This document shows positions 22,741 through 34,807 of a stretch of 64,000 nt of DNA, one piece after another. Position 1 is the first letter of the stretch; each line of letters begins with the position of its first letter. Position numbers and translations under genes: made by a program. This stretch comes from Parietaria judaica (taxonomy: Eukaryota; Streptophyta; Magnoliopsida; Rosales; Urticaceae): positions 14,812,001 through 14,876,000 of the forward strand of contig OX940864.1 of the NCBI GenBank assembly GCA_954871525.1. The letters are read 5' to 3'. The notes below the pieces were generated by a model. That model saw nothing but the letters and a program-made list of their open reading frames with translations. It ran no database searches and was not told the origin of the DNA.

Positions 22741-22856
22741 TTAACACCTGTCACGTGCAAGCCATAGAACCTCTCTAGGATTTTTGCGGCATAAATGCTC
22801 TTTAAAATGACTCTGATAAGTTCCCGTTCCTATGGCTTACACGTGGCAGGTGTTAA
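22741..22856. repeat. Small inverted repeat (27-bp arms)
   Basis: The left arm TTAACACCTGTCACGTGCAA and following bases (22741-22767) match the reverse complement of 22830-22856 at 25 of 27 positions, separated by about 62 bp. The arms contain CACGTG-like motifs. It may be a short MITE; no clear target duplication was found. Confidence 0.65.
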
Positions 22857-23777
22857 GTGTCCTCTCTGTTTTGCTCGAATTTGAAATCAGACCCCGTTGC
22901 TCTATATATTCGCATTTTCTGGTCTTTAGTTAGAGGCAGAGCCTTTGCTTTGAGTGAGATAATGGGTGGTTTTGGTTTTCGTATACGTCGCTGGCGGCTC
23001 TATGGTTGAACAAGCTTGGTATCTGGATTAAGCTTAGGTTTTGGAGCGAGAGAAAGAGAAATCAGCACAAATTAACGGAATTAACACAAATTAACAATAC
23101 ATATTAACACAAATCAACAACGCATATCAACAACTTTCAACCACTATTAACAAAAATTAACGATTTGGCAATCTTCACTGATCCTCTAGGATTTTGGCAA
23201 CAAATTTTGGTCTTCGGAAATGCAGAGAAATTTATTTCCGGCGACAAAAAGGTTCTTTTGAAATTTGAAATCTTGGTTCATGATTTGGGTTACAAATTTT
23301 GTTATAATTAGTAGCCCGTCAAACAATCAAAATATTGATAATAAGGGTTAATCAATACCGATGAACATTGGTTATTAGTTTTTAGTCAAAATATTAGTTA
23401 TTGTTATTAATTTTAGAGTAAATGAGTTAAATGCCCATTTTTTACTCAACTTTCAAGAAAATGCCTTAACCTATTTTTGTAATCAAAGTCAAAACCAACA
23501 ATTAATTGAAATGTGGACTAATTTACCCTTCATATTTTTGACGTGTGAAATTAAAATTCTAGCATTTAAATGACGTTTAAAATATATTATCATTAAAAAA
23601 AATTCCTTAAAAATAGATAAATACAATAACTTATTAATATTAAATACATTCCTTAATTAATTTCGCATTATTATCTCCCTATTAATCAGTAAGAATTATA
23701 ACAAATTTAAATTTTAAATCAAAGTTTCAAAAATCAATTAAATTAAAATTCATAAAATTCTATTAAAAGTTACTACG

Positions 23778-24072
23778 GGAACTGTTTGTGCATATCGTAA
23801 ATATCAACATGAATTTGGTATATGTATATACCAATATCAAACTATAAATTTAATTACTAAAATTGTATATGTATATACCAATAATTAATACGGAGACTGT
23901 TTGTGCAAATTGTAAATATCAACATGAATTTGGTATATGTATATACCTATATCAAACTGTAAATTTAATTACCAAAATTGTATATGTATGTACCAATACT
24001 TAATATGGGGATTGTTTGTGCAAATCGTAAATATCAACATGAATTTGGTATATGTATATACCAATATCAAAC
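23778..24072. repeat. Tandem array of about 2.5 units, period 115 bp
   Basis: Units begin at 23781, 23896 and 24011 with ACTGTTTGTGCA or ATTGTTTGTGCA. Each contains AAATATCAACATGAATTTGG and TATATGTATATACC. No coding signal. Confidence 0.9.
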
Positions 24073-26339
24073 TATAAATAATATTTTTGAAATTTTATTA
24101 ACGTACGTCCTGTTGGACATATTTTACATATGCCCTCTATTCATATGCTAATCTCGCTTGTATAAGATTATGGTCGGTTGCATAGGAATGAATAGTGCTT
24201 ATTAATGTTAATCTTATATAGTTATATTTGGATTATAAATAGAGAATTTTAATTGAATGTTTAATCCATAATTTTTTAACTTTGCTGTCGTGTTTAGTCA
24301 TCACAAGTAGTCTATTGTGAGGAGGTTTGGCTATCACGAATAAAGAACTTAAAAGGTTCATGGTCTACATTAGAAATGGGAATTTCTAAGGTGTAAACGA
24401 CCATTGGTGAACTTAATCACATTGCTGGTGTGATCTATTACTGGATCATAGTGCGGTCCATGCACTGTTAAGTTTATCGCGACGACCTAAGTGTTCAGGT
24501 TTGTGGCATTTTTAGTAACTTATTAGTAGTTTTGAGGAAGCATTAGAGTTGCTTGATAAATGTCTTGCTGGTGTTGGTTAGAATCTTCCACGTATAGTGC
24601 TTGATAAATTCCTTTAGTTAATTTCTAAAATTAGTTTTATTGGTTGTTAGTGAATACCGATAGAAAATACATCTTTCTTTTATTCATGTTGAATATTTGT
24701 AAAGTGGGCACATGACGTGTTAAAAGAAATTTATTTGGGTAGTAGTTTGTGTTGTGTATTTCTTTACGAATTGTGTTTGATTTGGATTTGGATTTGGTTT
24801 GTTCATAGTTTTCTGGTTAGATCATGTATCCTTGAAATAAGACCAATATGGTTAATATAGTGTATAATTTGTAGCGTGATTTTATGTGTTTATTTATGAT
24901 CTTAGGTGAGTATATTGAACAATCATTTTCAACGATGGGACCACACCAAGAAAGACGATGAATATTTGAACGTGCTAAAATATGCTAAGTTTTGAAAGGC
25001 ATGCTTTAACTTTTTTTAAGTTTACGCTTTTTTCACCATAAATTATATCAACGTTTTTTTTATCCTCATTAAATTGTTTATAAACATATATAATTTGATT
25101 AATCAGTGATACTTATAAGAGCTGACTACTTATATGAATTTGATTTTGCAGCAACAGAAGTCAACCAAACAAAATATAACACTTTTGAAATGTATGCCCA
25201 AGTCTTATTAATATAATAATGCATGTGTATGTATATATAAATATATGTGTATGTATATATATTAATGAGAAACACTTTTTTTTTTTAAATCGATAATGTA
25301 AAAATCTTTTATTTGATCTAAATCATAAAGACTTCTTTTTCGAAAGCAATACTGTAGTAATCTTTTACCAGATGTAAATAATGCATTTTTTAAGAAATGA
25401 TACTTTTATTACGTATACTACTCTTTCTGTCTAATTACATATAAATACCATGTAGTTAAACTTAAGAAAGATTGAATAACAACATAAAATAAATATCAAA
25501 TAGCTTTAAAACCCATACGCATAAAAAAACATTAAACTATCAAAATTTCTCTTTGCTAAGAAAAAAAAAACCCGCAACCCGCTACAACGCGCGGGTTATA
25601 TACCTCGTGTACACTATAAGAGAATACTTTTAATTGTTTATATATATATATATACATAACAGAGGGAATATTTACTATAGAAAAATGAAAATAAATTTCC
25701 TATGAATAAGTAAATTATCTAATGTAAAAACGAAAAGATAGTGTTTCTGTTTTAAGTTCTTTTTTAAACTCTTCACTAATAATTTAAGGAATAAGAGGAT
25801 TAAAGTATGGAACTGAATAAGAAATATTAAATTATAAATTTATATAGTATAGTAGAAAAAGAGAAGTTAACCAATAAAATATTAGAGAGGGCCCACTTTC
25901 CAGAATTTGTATCACAACTTGTAGACTTTTTTTTTTCTTCTTCCCGATATTGTTTAGTGAGTTCTTTTTTCTATATGGGCCTAAAAAACGATGTCGCAAG
26001 GCCTAGTACAAAAATTATTTGTTCACTAAAAAGGCCTTCATATTTTGTAGGCGTTGGGCCGGGCCTGATTAGGATGTAATACTAGACTTATTGATTGCTC
26101 ATCATGATTCCATTTCTTTTCTCGTTGAATTTGAACTGAAAACCCCAAACCCTTTGTTTGGCTCCGTTGAGCTCGGTTTTGTGGATTCACTGAAATCTTT
26201 GTTTTTTTAGGTCAGGGTTGTTTGGTTGAAGTGAAGGTATATGTTTCAGAGGATTAGGGTGTTAACTCGAGTTGATAGTTTGTAATTTCTATTTCGGAGT
26301 AGTAATCTGTTTGATTTTGGTTGGCAGATTTGAGAGAAG
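24073..26339. other. AT-rich intergenic region upstream of SNU114
   Basis: I see no gene. The region contains (TA)n-like stretches (25225-25262, 25638-25656) and a Helitron-like 3' end at about 25576-25607. The last 200 bp before 26340 presumably hold the SNU114 promoter and leader, but no clear TATA box was identified. Confidence 0.5.
25576..25607 (+). mobile_element. Possible Helitron 3' terminus
   Basis: AACCCGC (25576-25582) pairs with GCGGGTT (25591-25597) to form a GC-rich hairpin in AT-rich DNA, followed by ATATAC and CTCG before a T. Plant Helitrons typically end with such a hairpin and CTRR. CTCG departs from that consensus at one base. No matching 5' end was identified. Confidence 0.4.
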
Positions 26340-29300
26340 ATGGACGATAGTCTGTATGACGAGTTCGGGAACTATATAGGGCCAGATATCGATTCGGACG
26401 CCGATAGCGACAGCGACAGCGACAGGGATGAAGATGAGGAAGATCGGCCTGGCGGGGAAGCCGACGGTGAGGATCAGGCGGGGTGGCTAACAACCTCGAA
26501 CGATATCGACATGGATAACCAGATTATCCTTGCCGAGGACAAGAAATATTATCCCACTGCAGAAGAGGTTTACGGTGAAGATGTCGAGGCTTTGGTCATG
26601 GACGAAGACGAGCAGCCCCTCGAGCAACCTATTGTCAAGCCCGTTAGGAACATCAAGTTTGAAGTGGGAGTGAAGGATTCCTCGACCTACGTGACGACTC
26701 AGTTTCTTGTTGGGCTCATGTCGAACCCGGCCCTGGTGAGGAATGTGGCTCTTGTGGGGCATTTGCAGCATGGAAAGACAATCTTCATGGACATGCTGGT
26801 TGAGCAGACGCATCACATGGCTACATTTGATCAAAACAGCGAGAAACATATGCGATACACCGATACGAGGATCGATGAGCAAGAGAGGAGGATTTCGATC
26901 AAAGCGGTTCCGATGACGCTTGTTCTTGAGGACAGCAAGTCAAAGTCGTATTTGTGTAACATCCTGGATACTCCTGGCCACGTCAACTTCTCCGATGAGA
27001 TGACCGCTGCATTGAGACTCGCTGATGGTGCTGTCCTGATTGTGGATGCTGCAGAAGGTGTTATGGTGTGTGAATTTCGTTTTTTTTTCCTTGATGTAGC
27101 AGTCAACTAGAAATGGCACACTATAATTTTGTTATTACATAAAAATGAGTTGGATAACATGGTAATTGCTTTATTGGTGTATCTAGTTTTAGAAATTGAA
27201 ATCGATGAGTCTTTTTATATTTATGTTTCCAATACTCTTTGATCTACAGGCAAATACAGAACGGGCTATACGTCATGCAATCCAGGATCGCCTACCCATT
27301 GTCGTTGTCATCAACAAGGTGAAACATATCCATTTCTTTAATATTTATTTTTGTAATTTCATTTCCTTTTATTAATCTTTTAATAAGCATATCCATTTCT
27401 GTAGGAAATTTCTTCTCTAAACTAATATAATTACTTTTTCATTTCTCATTTTCCCGTTATCTGATTGATTAGTGGTCTTTGCTCTAAAGGTTGACAGGTT
27501 GATCACCGAACTTAAACTCCCGCCACGGGATGCCTATTTCAAGCTAAGGCACACTCTCGAAGTAATCAATAACCATATATCTGCGGCTTCATCTACGGCT
27601 GGAGATGTACAAATCATTGATCCGACGGCCGGAAACGTTTGCTTTGCAAGTGGCACTGCTGGATGGGCGTTCACATTACAATCATTTGCTAAGTTATATC
27701 TGAAACTTCATGGAATCTCTTTTGATGCCGACAAGTTTGCTTCTCGTCTTTGGGGAGATATGTATTATCATGAAGAGAATAGAAATTTCAAGAGAAAGCC
27801 TCCTTCAAATGGCGGTGAAAGATCGTTTGTTCAGTTTGTGCTCGAACCCTTGTACAAAATATATAGCCAAGTTATTGGTGAACACAAGAAGAGTGTTGAA
27901 GCTACTCTTGCTGAACTTGGTGTCACTCTTAGCAACGCAGCGTATAAATTGAACGTCCGACCGTTGCTTAGGTTGGCATGTAGCTCGGTGTTTGGCTCAT
28001 CCTCGGGTTTTACCGATATGCTAGTTCGTCATATTCCTTCTCCCAAAGAAGCTGCAATGAAGAAGGTCGATCATACGTATACGGGACCTAAAGATTCTCT
28101 AATATACAAAGCCATGAAAGATTGTGATCCTCACGGACCCGTTATGGTAAATATTACCAAATTGTATCCTAAGCCCGATTGCAGTGTGTTTGATGCTTTT
28201 GGTAGGGTTTACAGTGGCAAAATTCAGACTGGACAGACTGTTAGGGTATTGGGAGAAGGGTATTCACCAGACGATGAGGAAGATATGACAGTCAAAGAAG
28301 TAACTAAATTATGGGTTTACCAAGCTCGAGATAGAATAGCCATTCCCGAGGCACCACCTGGCACGTGGGTGCTCATTGAAGGAGTTGATGCATCGATCAT
28401 GAAAACCGCCACTCTCTGCAGTGAGTATTGTGATGAGGATGTGTACATATTCCGGCCTCTCCAGTTCAATACTCTCCCTGTTGTGAAAACAGCCACCGAG
28501 CCCTTAAACCCTAGTGAGCTGCCGAAAATGGTGGAGGGTCTTCGGAAAATCAGCAAGAGCTATCCTCTGGCCATCACAAAGGTTGAGGAATCTGGAGAGC
28601 ACACGATTCTGGGGACCGGAGAGCTCTACTTAGATTCTATCATGAAGGATCTAAGAGAACTCTATTCCGAAGTCGAGGTTAAGGTATAAAACTTACTCGC
28701 GATCTAGTTGCCTTTTTTGTTCTTTTCCTATATTGCTTGTCCTTTTCTTTTTTACCATCCAAAGTTTTCTTTAAGGCGCATTATATTTCTAGAAGCATTG
28801 AAAGTTAGGGTCGGATGTGTACATAGAAATTATATATATTTAATTTAGCTAATTAGATTGGTTCCTTTTGTTTAGAAATTAGAGCTAAGTTTTTATTGTT
28901 TAAGTAGTAGATAAGATGTATACTCAATTGTTGATTAACTATAAGTGCAATATTTTATGTAAGTTGAGTTGCCATTACTGATCACTAAAACTATGTAGGT
29001 GGCGGATCCAGTCGTTTCATTCTGTGAAACGGTGGTGGAATCTTCATCAATGAAGTGTTTTGCAGAAACACCCAACAAAAAGAATAAGATAACCATGGTA
29101 GCGACGATTTTTAACTTCATTCTCCAAGTCCCTGTTATTATGTGATTTTGTTTGTTTTTAAAGTAATCATCAAAAACTCGTAAAATTTTCAGATTGCCGA
29201 GCCGCTCGAGAGAGGACTTGCCGAGGACATAGAGAAGAGCGTTGTAAGCCTTGATTGGCCTCGCAAGGATATAGGTAACGGGAATTTGCCATAAGGCAAT

Positions 29301-32002
29301 TGCCTTCGATAAGTACACTTCCATGCTACGGACATTGTTCGTAAAAGCATATTATTCATATCTCTAATCTATGAAATAAAAGCTCTAATAATTACAACAA
29401 TAATAGAACTTTCTGGTTTGGGAAACGAATCCGGTAACCTTTATCAATGTTTAGAATTGCGTATTTAAGCCTCGAGGCGTTTTCTCGCCGTGCCTCAAGG
29501 ATACGACTTGAGGCGTAAGCCTTGATAAATAAAATATAATTATTTAGAAATAATATAAAAAATTAAAAATAAGATAGAGGCATAGGACGATTACAAATTT
29601 ACATATATATATATATATATATATATTAGGGTTTTGTTTTGACTTAGATATGATACTGCTAGCATAAAATAAGTAACTAAATAAATAAAAATAGATAAAA
29701 AAAGATATTATAATAAATACTAAATTTCTGACCCCACAATGAGGCCTAGCCTCAAGGCGCAAATTTCAAGCCTAAGGCGCTGACCAAGGCGTACGCCTTG
29801 GTCTATCCATTCAAGGCGTCCGCCTCATTGCTATCTTAGCCTCCGCCTCATTGAGGCGCCCTAGGCGTACGCCTTGATAACGTTTTTCACAACACTGACC
29901 TTTATTTACATTTTCTACAGGTAATTTTTTCCAGACTCGATATGAGTGGGATGTTCTTGCTGCAAGGTCCATTTGGGCTTTTGGTCCTGATAAGCAGGTA
30001 AGATTTAGCCTTTTGCTTTTCTCATTGTACTCAAGAGATTTTTTTTTTTATTTATTTTTTTTATTATTTTTTTTTTTTTTTGCGGTGAGTGCAATAGGAA
30101 TGAATATAGATTTACTACTTTATTACAACATTTCTTACTCTGCACATCAAAATATAGCGACAAGTCATATAGTCACATTCTCTAAAAACCGTGTTGTATG
30201 TATCTTTTCACTAATATATCGTTAATGCCAAATATTCAGGGGCCTAACATTTTGTTAGATGATACACTTTCAACCGAAGTCGACAAGGGCTTGCTGAATG
30301 CTGTCAGAGATTCCATAGTGCAAGGGTAAAATTTGTCATCCTCTTTTTCACCCTCTTTCTTCCTTGTATCTTGGTTACTAAACATTGTTTGATTTTTGTT
30401 ATGGGCAGCTTTCAATGGGGTGCTCGAGAAGGGCCTCTCTGTGATGAACCTATCAGAAACGTAAAGTTCAAAATCGTTGATGCCAAAATCTCACCTGAGC
30501 CATTGCATCGTGGGTCTGGTCAGATCATTCCCACAGCTCGACGTGTGGCCTATTCGTCTTTTCTTATGGCGACCCCGAGGCTCATGGAACCCGTATATTA
30601 TATTGAGGTAAATTTCAACTATCCTACTATCAAATTTTCAAGGAAAGATTAGCTAGTAACCTAAATAATCATGAATTTAAATCCAAACCTAAACAATTTT
30701 CTATTGATGCTTATAACTGTAAAACCCGGTTTTGGTGAAACAGTGAACATGTTTATTATATATATATATATATATATATATTTATTTCTTTTGAATTTTA
30801 AGGTTATTCAGTATTTGGTGTTTCAGTAATTTATCGTTTATTAGTTTAAAATTTTGACCCCTACTCGTATCGCATTGAAAAACTTAAATCCAATTGTTTT
30901 GTAAAATGTAAAATATAGAGGAACCAACGTGGAAAACCGAGAAAATTCTGATAGGGGAATAACTTTTTTATTTGGGATTTAATTCATACATTATTTCAGA
31001 TCCAAACACCAATTGACTGTGTCTCTGCAATTTACACGGTCTTATCTCGAAGACGTGGACATGTTACAGCCGATGTTCCTCAGCCCGGGACCCCAGCCTA
31101 TATTGTCAAGGTAAAGTAATAAGGGTTCAGTTTGTTCACTTCTATTAGTCGAGACCCGTATTAGCTAACTAGTTTTTAGTTAGTTTGAAAGGCTATTTAC
31201 AAAAGACTAAAATAAGTGATAGAGTTACCTTATTTGTGTATTTCAGGCATTTTTACCAGTGATTGAGTCGTTCGGATTCGAGACTGATCTGAGATACCAT
31301 ACTCAAGGACAAGCGTTTTGTATGTCTGTCTTCGATCATTGGGCCATAGTTCCCGGAGATCCCCTTGACAAGAGTATTGTTCTTCGCCCGTTAGAACCGG
31401 CACCCATTCAGCATCTTGCCCGTGAATTTATGGTCAAGACGAGGCGTAGAAAGGTATCGTCTTTCTCCTTTTCTCATGAAGGTTGTCTTTAGTAAAATAA
31501 GAATAACCAAGGGAAAAGAATTAATTTGTTCTGGATAAGAGGAAAAAAATAAAAAATAAAAATGATAAGAAATCTATAGGAAAAATAGCAAAGCTTTCTG
31601 AAGGCCCTTGACCTTGTCTCTTTGTCGGTATCTAGTCTTTTCCGCTAGTTTTGGATGAAGAATGGTGTTTGGCCGGTACAAATAGTGACATAATTACAAA
31701 ATCAGAATTTCCGTAGTCATTTTACGAAGTGATGGACTAATGTTAGACAAAACGACAATCAAGTTCAAGGGTCTCCAGGATTGATTGCCGTAGAAACGTT
31801 GTAGAAGCGTTATAATCTACTTCGAAGACATTAAAAAGTAACCACAATGATCTATGATCTTACTGAAAGTGTATTTTGTGAAATTGAATAATAATAATAT
31901 CAGGGAATGAGCGAAGACGTGAGTATAAACAAGTTCTTCGACGAGGCTATGATGGTCGAGCTCGCCCACCAAGCCGCCGATCTCCACCACCAAATCCTCT
32001 GA
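26340..32002 (+). CDS. SNU114: U5 snRNP GTPase, 110-kDa component (SNU114/GFA1/CLO/MEE5 type), 11 exons
   Basis: Exons 26340-27065, 27250-27318, 27490-28683, 28999-29097, 29193-29274, 29921-29997, 30240-30325, 30409-30607, 31000-31110, 31247-31453 and 31904-32002 join in phase to 982 aa, about the length of Arabidopsis GFA1. The protein is the EF-2-like spliceosomal GTPase that controls U4/U6 unwinding and spliceosome disassembly in the nucleus. An acidic N-terminus ([15 protein letters not shown], then an Asp/Ser run) precedes the G domain: G1 GHLQHGKT (140-147), G3 DTPGH (210-214) and G4 NKVD (264-267). EF-2-like domains II-V follow, including [19 protein letters not shown] and [21 protein letters not shown]1 reads HLQHGKT where family members I recall have HLHHGKT. 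Everything looks intact. The gene sits between the two duplicated blocks and has no copy in the window. Confidence 0.97.
29439..29881. mobile_element. Putative hAT-like MITE in SNU114 intron 5, GAGGCG/AAGGCG motifs
   Basis: Both ends are rich in GAGGCG, AAGGCG and GTACGCCTTG motifs in opposite orientations (for example AAGCCTCGAGGCG near 29467 and AGGCGTACGCCTTGATAA near 29864). Outer matches are TTATCAA and TTGATAA. The middle is AT-rich with a (TA)n run at 29602-29626. No clean target duplication was resolved. Confidence 0.6.
30757..30781. repeat. (TA)n microsatellite in SNU114 intron 8
   Basis: About twelve TA units within the intron between exons 8 and 9. Confidence 0.85.
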
Positions 32003-32499
32003 TGCTGCGTTTCGTCTATTTCGTTGTCTTTTTCAAAGTGACAATTCAATGAGCTCTTTTGCTTTGTAACCAAACAAGAAAGTAGGAGTCTTTAGCTTTA
32101 TATTAGTGTTGCAAAATCTCCTAATACTCCTCACTCTTGAGCTTTGTATCTCTTTTACTTCCAAATTTTACAATTTCACCCTTTTTTTGCAATGATTATT
32201 TATACATAAAATGTTCGTAATTAACGCTTACACCATATGCTTGTTTGTTCGACGTTCATAATCGCGTTTGTAGAACTGAGTCGTTTCTTGCGCATCAAGG
32301 CAACTTTAGCAGTTTGGCCGAGCAATCAAATATACCACTACGCGATGTGAAGAGAAAACGAGTTGACAAGGGGCGGAGATACAACAACTTTAAGAAACCG
32401 ATGACTCCTGAGAAGACCGGTGGTTGATATATATAAATATATCGTTAGTGGATGCAACACTCTTTCACTGGTCATCGTGAAGACTTTCAGTGACTTAAT
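32003..32499. other. Intergenic region after SNU114
   Basis: This is the 3' flank of SNU114. A 60-codon open stretch (32245-32427) rich in Arg and Lys is present, but it has no recognised domain and no counterpart in copy A. I do not call it a gene. Confidence 0.4.
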
Positions 32500-32675
32500 T
32501 GTATGAAAGTTCGATTACTTGTGCCGTAAAAAAAAAAAACTATTTGTTAATGTCATTGTGTTGTGGTGTCCATGAAATAAAAGGAAATAGGCTTATCCTA
32601 TCCATAATCAATCCATTACACTTCTCAACCAGCCATGCCATATCACTCAAACCTTCTCCCTCTCTCAAACTAGCC

Positions 32676-32938
32676 ATGGCCGGTGTAATCCTACGCCCCC
32701 ACACGCGTGCCAACCACCCCCACCTGCGACTCTCTCCGCCATCGTCAATCCCCGGTACCAGCCTCTCTTCGTTCCCCAAGCTCGGTGCACTCTCAGCCGC
32801 TCACCGGAACCGGTGAAGGCTTCGCCGGGAAATGACGACCCGGAGGACGGAGTCTCCCTGGGGACTATGAAATTGCCTCCCAACGACATTTGTCATTATT
32901 TACTCAATTATTTAATGAGAAGCTGGAATAGCTCAGTT

Positions 32939-32971
<33 letters not shown>

Positions 32972-33613
32972 GAGGTTCGACCCCTCCTTCTAGCGCTTTT
33001 GGAAATCGGCAGTGGGCGAACAGTCTTTTCCGCTTCCTGTCCCTCTAAAGGTCAGCTTTTCGATCATATACTTTTCTTTCTAAATGATCAAAATACAATT
33101 AATTTTTAAACTCACTTTATATTAAAGGTGAAAATTGAAATCCGGCATGTTATTGTTCTATTCCGGCATTTTGTGGTTTAAACTCGCATTTATTGATTAC
33201 GAACGTGCATTTTTATTTAATCATTCCCGATTCCAATTTTAGACAAGTAAACGATATTGATATAATTACTTGTTTTATTGTCAGAGTCGGGAGTGCACAA
33301 AAGTATAATTTAATCAAGGTTTTTGACGTGAACATGTCTTAATCATTAAAATAGGCTTTGATTATATTTAGCAATAGTAACAGGTAGACAAAATAGGTGG
33401 TGGGGCTCGGCTAGGGTTCAACACGATTGGAGGAAGACTGACGTGCCAGTGTACATCGATTGTTTGGTATTTCCGCCAAGCGATGGCTCAGGGCCTGTCT
33501 TCAGAGCCATTAGAAACGGGCGCAAGAAGGACCAGACGGCTCCCGGAGAGGAAAGGATCATGCGGAGCCTTCTCCAAGCCCTCCGGAAAAGTGTCCAAAT
33601 CGCCACCCTTTGA
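32676..33613 (+). pseudogene. DUF7148-type plastid protein, decayed copy B
   Basis: This copy matches 8527-9650 but carries several lesions. A 10-bp deletion after CACCGGAACCGG in exon 1 shifts the frame into a stop. The end of exon 1 with its splice donor is deleted, so LPPN runs straight into intron sequence. Exon 2 has lost about 18 bp (AGGAGCC and neighbours). Exon 3 has lost bases around GATTGGAGGAAG and has several substitutions. The intronic tRNA-Asn, in contrast, is unchanged. The gene cannot make the protein; the intact version is in copy A. Confidence 0.93.
32922..32995 (+). tRNA. tRNA-Asn (anticodon GTT), duplicate copy
   Basis: Identical over all 74 nt to the tRNA at 8836-8909, with the GTT anticodon in loop CTGTTAA, followed directly by CTTTT, a usable polymerase III terminator. 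It remains perfect although the surrounding protein gene is dead, which suggests selection or recent conversion. Confidence 0.96.
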
Positions 33614-33738
33614 TATCGTTTCTCTATTTCATGCTGTTTTTTTTACTATACAATCATTGTCAATGTTTGTTGATCTTTATAAATTTTTGTGATATTTTGT
33701 CCAATATTAAATGTGTATTATCGGGTTTCAGAATTTCA

Positions 33739-33997
33739 GGGCTGTTTGGTAAATGTTTTAGAAATCATTTTCATTGTTTTATTACCGTTAATACAGTGTT
33801 TGAGAATTGAAAAACATGTTTGGTGCAAATTCACACATTAAAAGTACTTGCAAAACAAATTCTTCACCAAACATGATTTTTTTAAAAAAAAATAGTACCA
33901 ACCAAACATTATTTCAAAAAACAAATCAAAAAACAATTTTATAATCTATCTCTTGAAAATAATTTTTCAAAAACGAGAACAACTACCAAATAGGCTC
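33739..33997. mobile_element. MITE, 259 bp, TCA target duplication (copy B only)
   Basis: The ends GGGCTGTTTGGTA and TACCAAATAGGCTC form an imperfect terminal inverted repeat. TCA flanks both sides (33736-33738 and 33998-34000), and copy A has a single TCA at 9754-9756 in the same context. The 3-bp duplication suggests PIF/Harbinger or CACTA mobilisation. The interior is A-rich and non-coding. Confidence 0.88.
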
Positions 33998-34385
33998 TCA
34001 ATGTTTGGTTCGATACATCAGCGACCCTAAATATTTTTATCGAAGTTTTTCTCATGTTTCACTGATCAATTTGTAGTTATCATTGTATTTTTTATGTTGC
34101 TCCTTTTTTTTTTATCAGCTTTAAAATCACTCTCCAAATAGCTTGGAAACAATTTTACTTTTGGAGGAGAAATATCAGAGGTTGAGAATCAGTCTCAAAA
34201 CACCTTTGTAAGAGACTATTATGAATTGATATAGAATCTTGGGAGCCTTCTGTATCATAAACAAAATCACGCTTTACTAGTTTGGCGATATACGAGAAAT
34301 ATTGAGATTGAAAATCAGTCACTTTCGCCTGTCTTCTTGCTGATAAACAATGATCGAATCGAGCCTTGTTAATTTTAGCTCGTAC

Positions 34386-34483
34386 GCTCTTATCTCGAAG
34401 GGAAAATAATTTATTGAAATGCACTATTAGCCGGGCTCTTATCTCGAAGGAAAAATAATTTATTGAAATGCACTATTAGCCGG
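34386..34483. repeat. 49-bp tandem duplication
   Basis: The unit starting GCTCTTATCTCGAAGG (34386 and 34435) and ending ATTAGCCGG is present twice in copy B and about once in copy A. Confidence 0.88.
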
Positions 34484-34743
34484 TACACGAACAATGATGC
34501 CCTTATAATTTTGAAAGATTAGCTCCGTCACCGTAATACTATTACAATAATAAAGAATATTAGATACTTATACCGTTAATTAAATATCTAAAAAGATTGC
34601 CTCCTTGAGATTATCGAGCTTGGCAAGACCACCGAAATAACCGCCTCGCAGCAGCGATTACACGTGTCGCAACCCAATTGGTGTCCTCATTCTCTGTCCT
34701 TGTTATGCCCTTTTCGATGCCCTTTTAATCTCCCTCTAGATTC

Positions 34744-34763
34744 CTCTCTCTCTCTCTCTCTCT
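34744..34763 (+). repeat. (CT)n tract in the OR-like gene leader
   Basis: A CT dinucleotide run about 45 bp upstream of the OR-like ATG. Pyrimidine tracts are common in plant leaders and core promoters; no direct function is shown. Confidence 0.7.
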
Positions 34764-34807
34764 GTCACTGTATTGAAATGAACAGATAATATCAGAGACC
34801 AGCTTCA

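Larger units (their letters stand above)
8345..22745 (+). repeat. Segmental duplication, copy A (expanded by transposons)
   Basis: The block is colinear with 32500-38700. Shared landmarks in order are the DUF7148 gene, an intronic tRNA-Asn, an intergenic stretch containing CTTGGGAG, OR-like exons 2-8, a tRNA-like sequence in OR intron 7, Myb/SANT exon 1 on the minus strand and a tRNA-Leu relic. Copy A is longer because of a hAT element (10076-14252) and a Copia element (about 16946-21410), both absent from copy B. It lacks about 500 bp that in copy B hold the OR promoter and exon 1. Similarity fades past the shared motif TCCCATCAAACACCGTTAAC near 22730. Confidence 0.93.

Noticed and set aside
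32245..32427. 60-codon Lys/Arg-rich frame after SNU114
   Set aside because: No recognised family, no conserved neighbour, not in copy A; may be chance.
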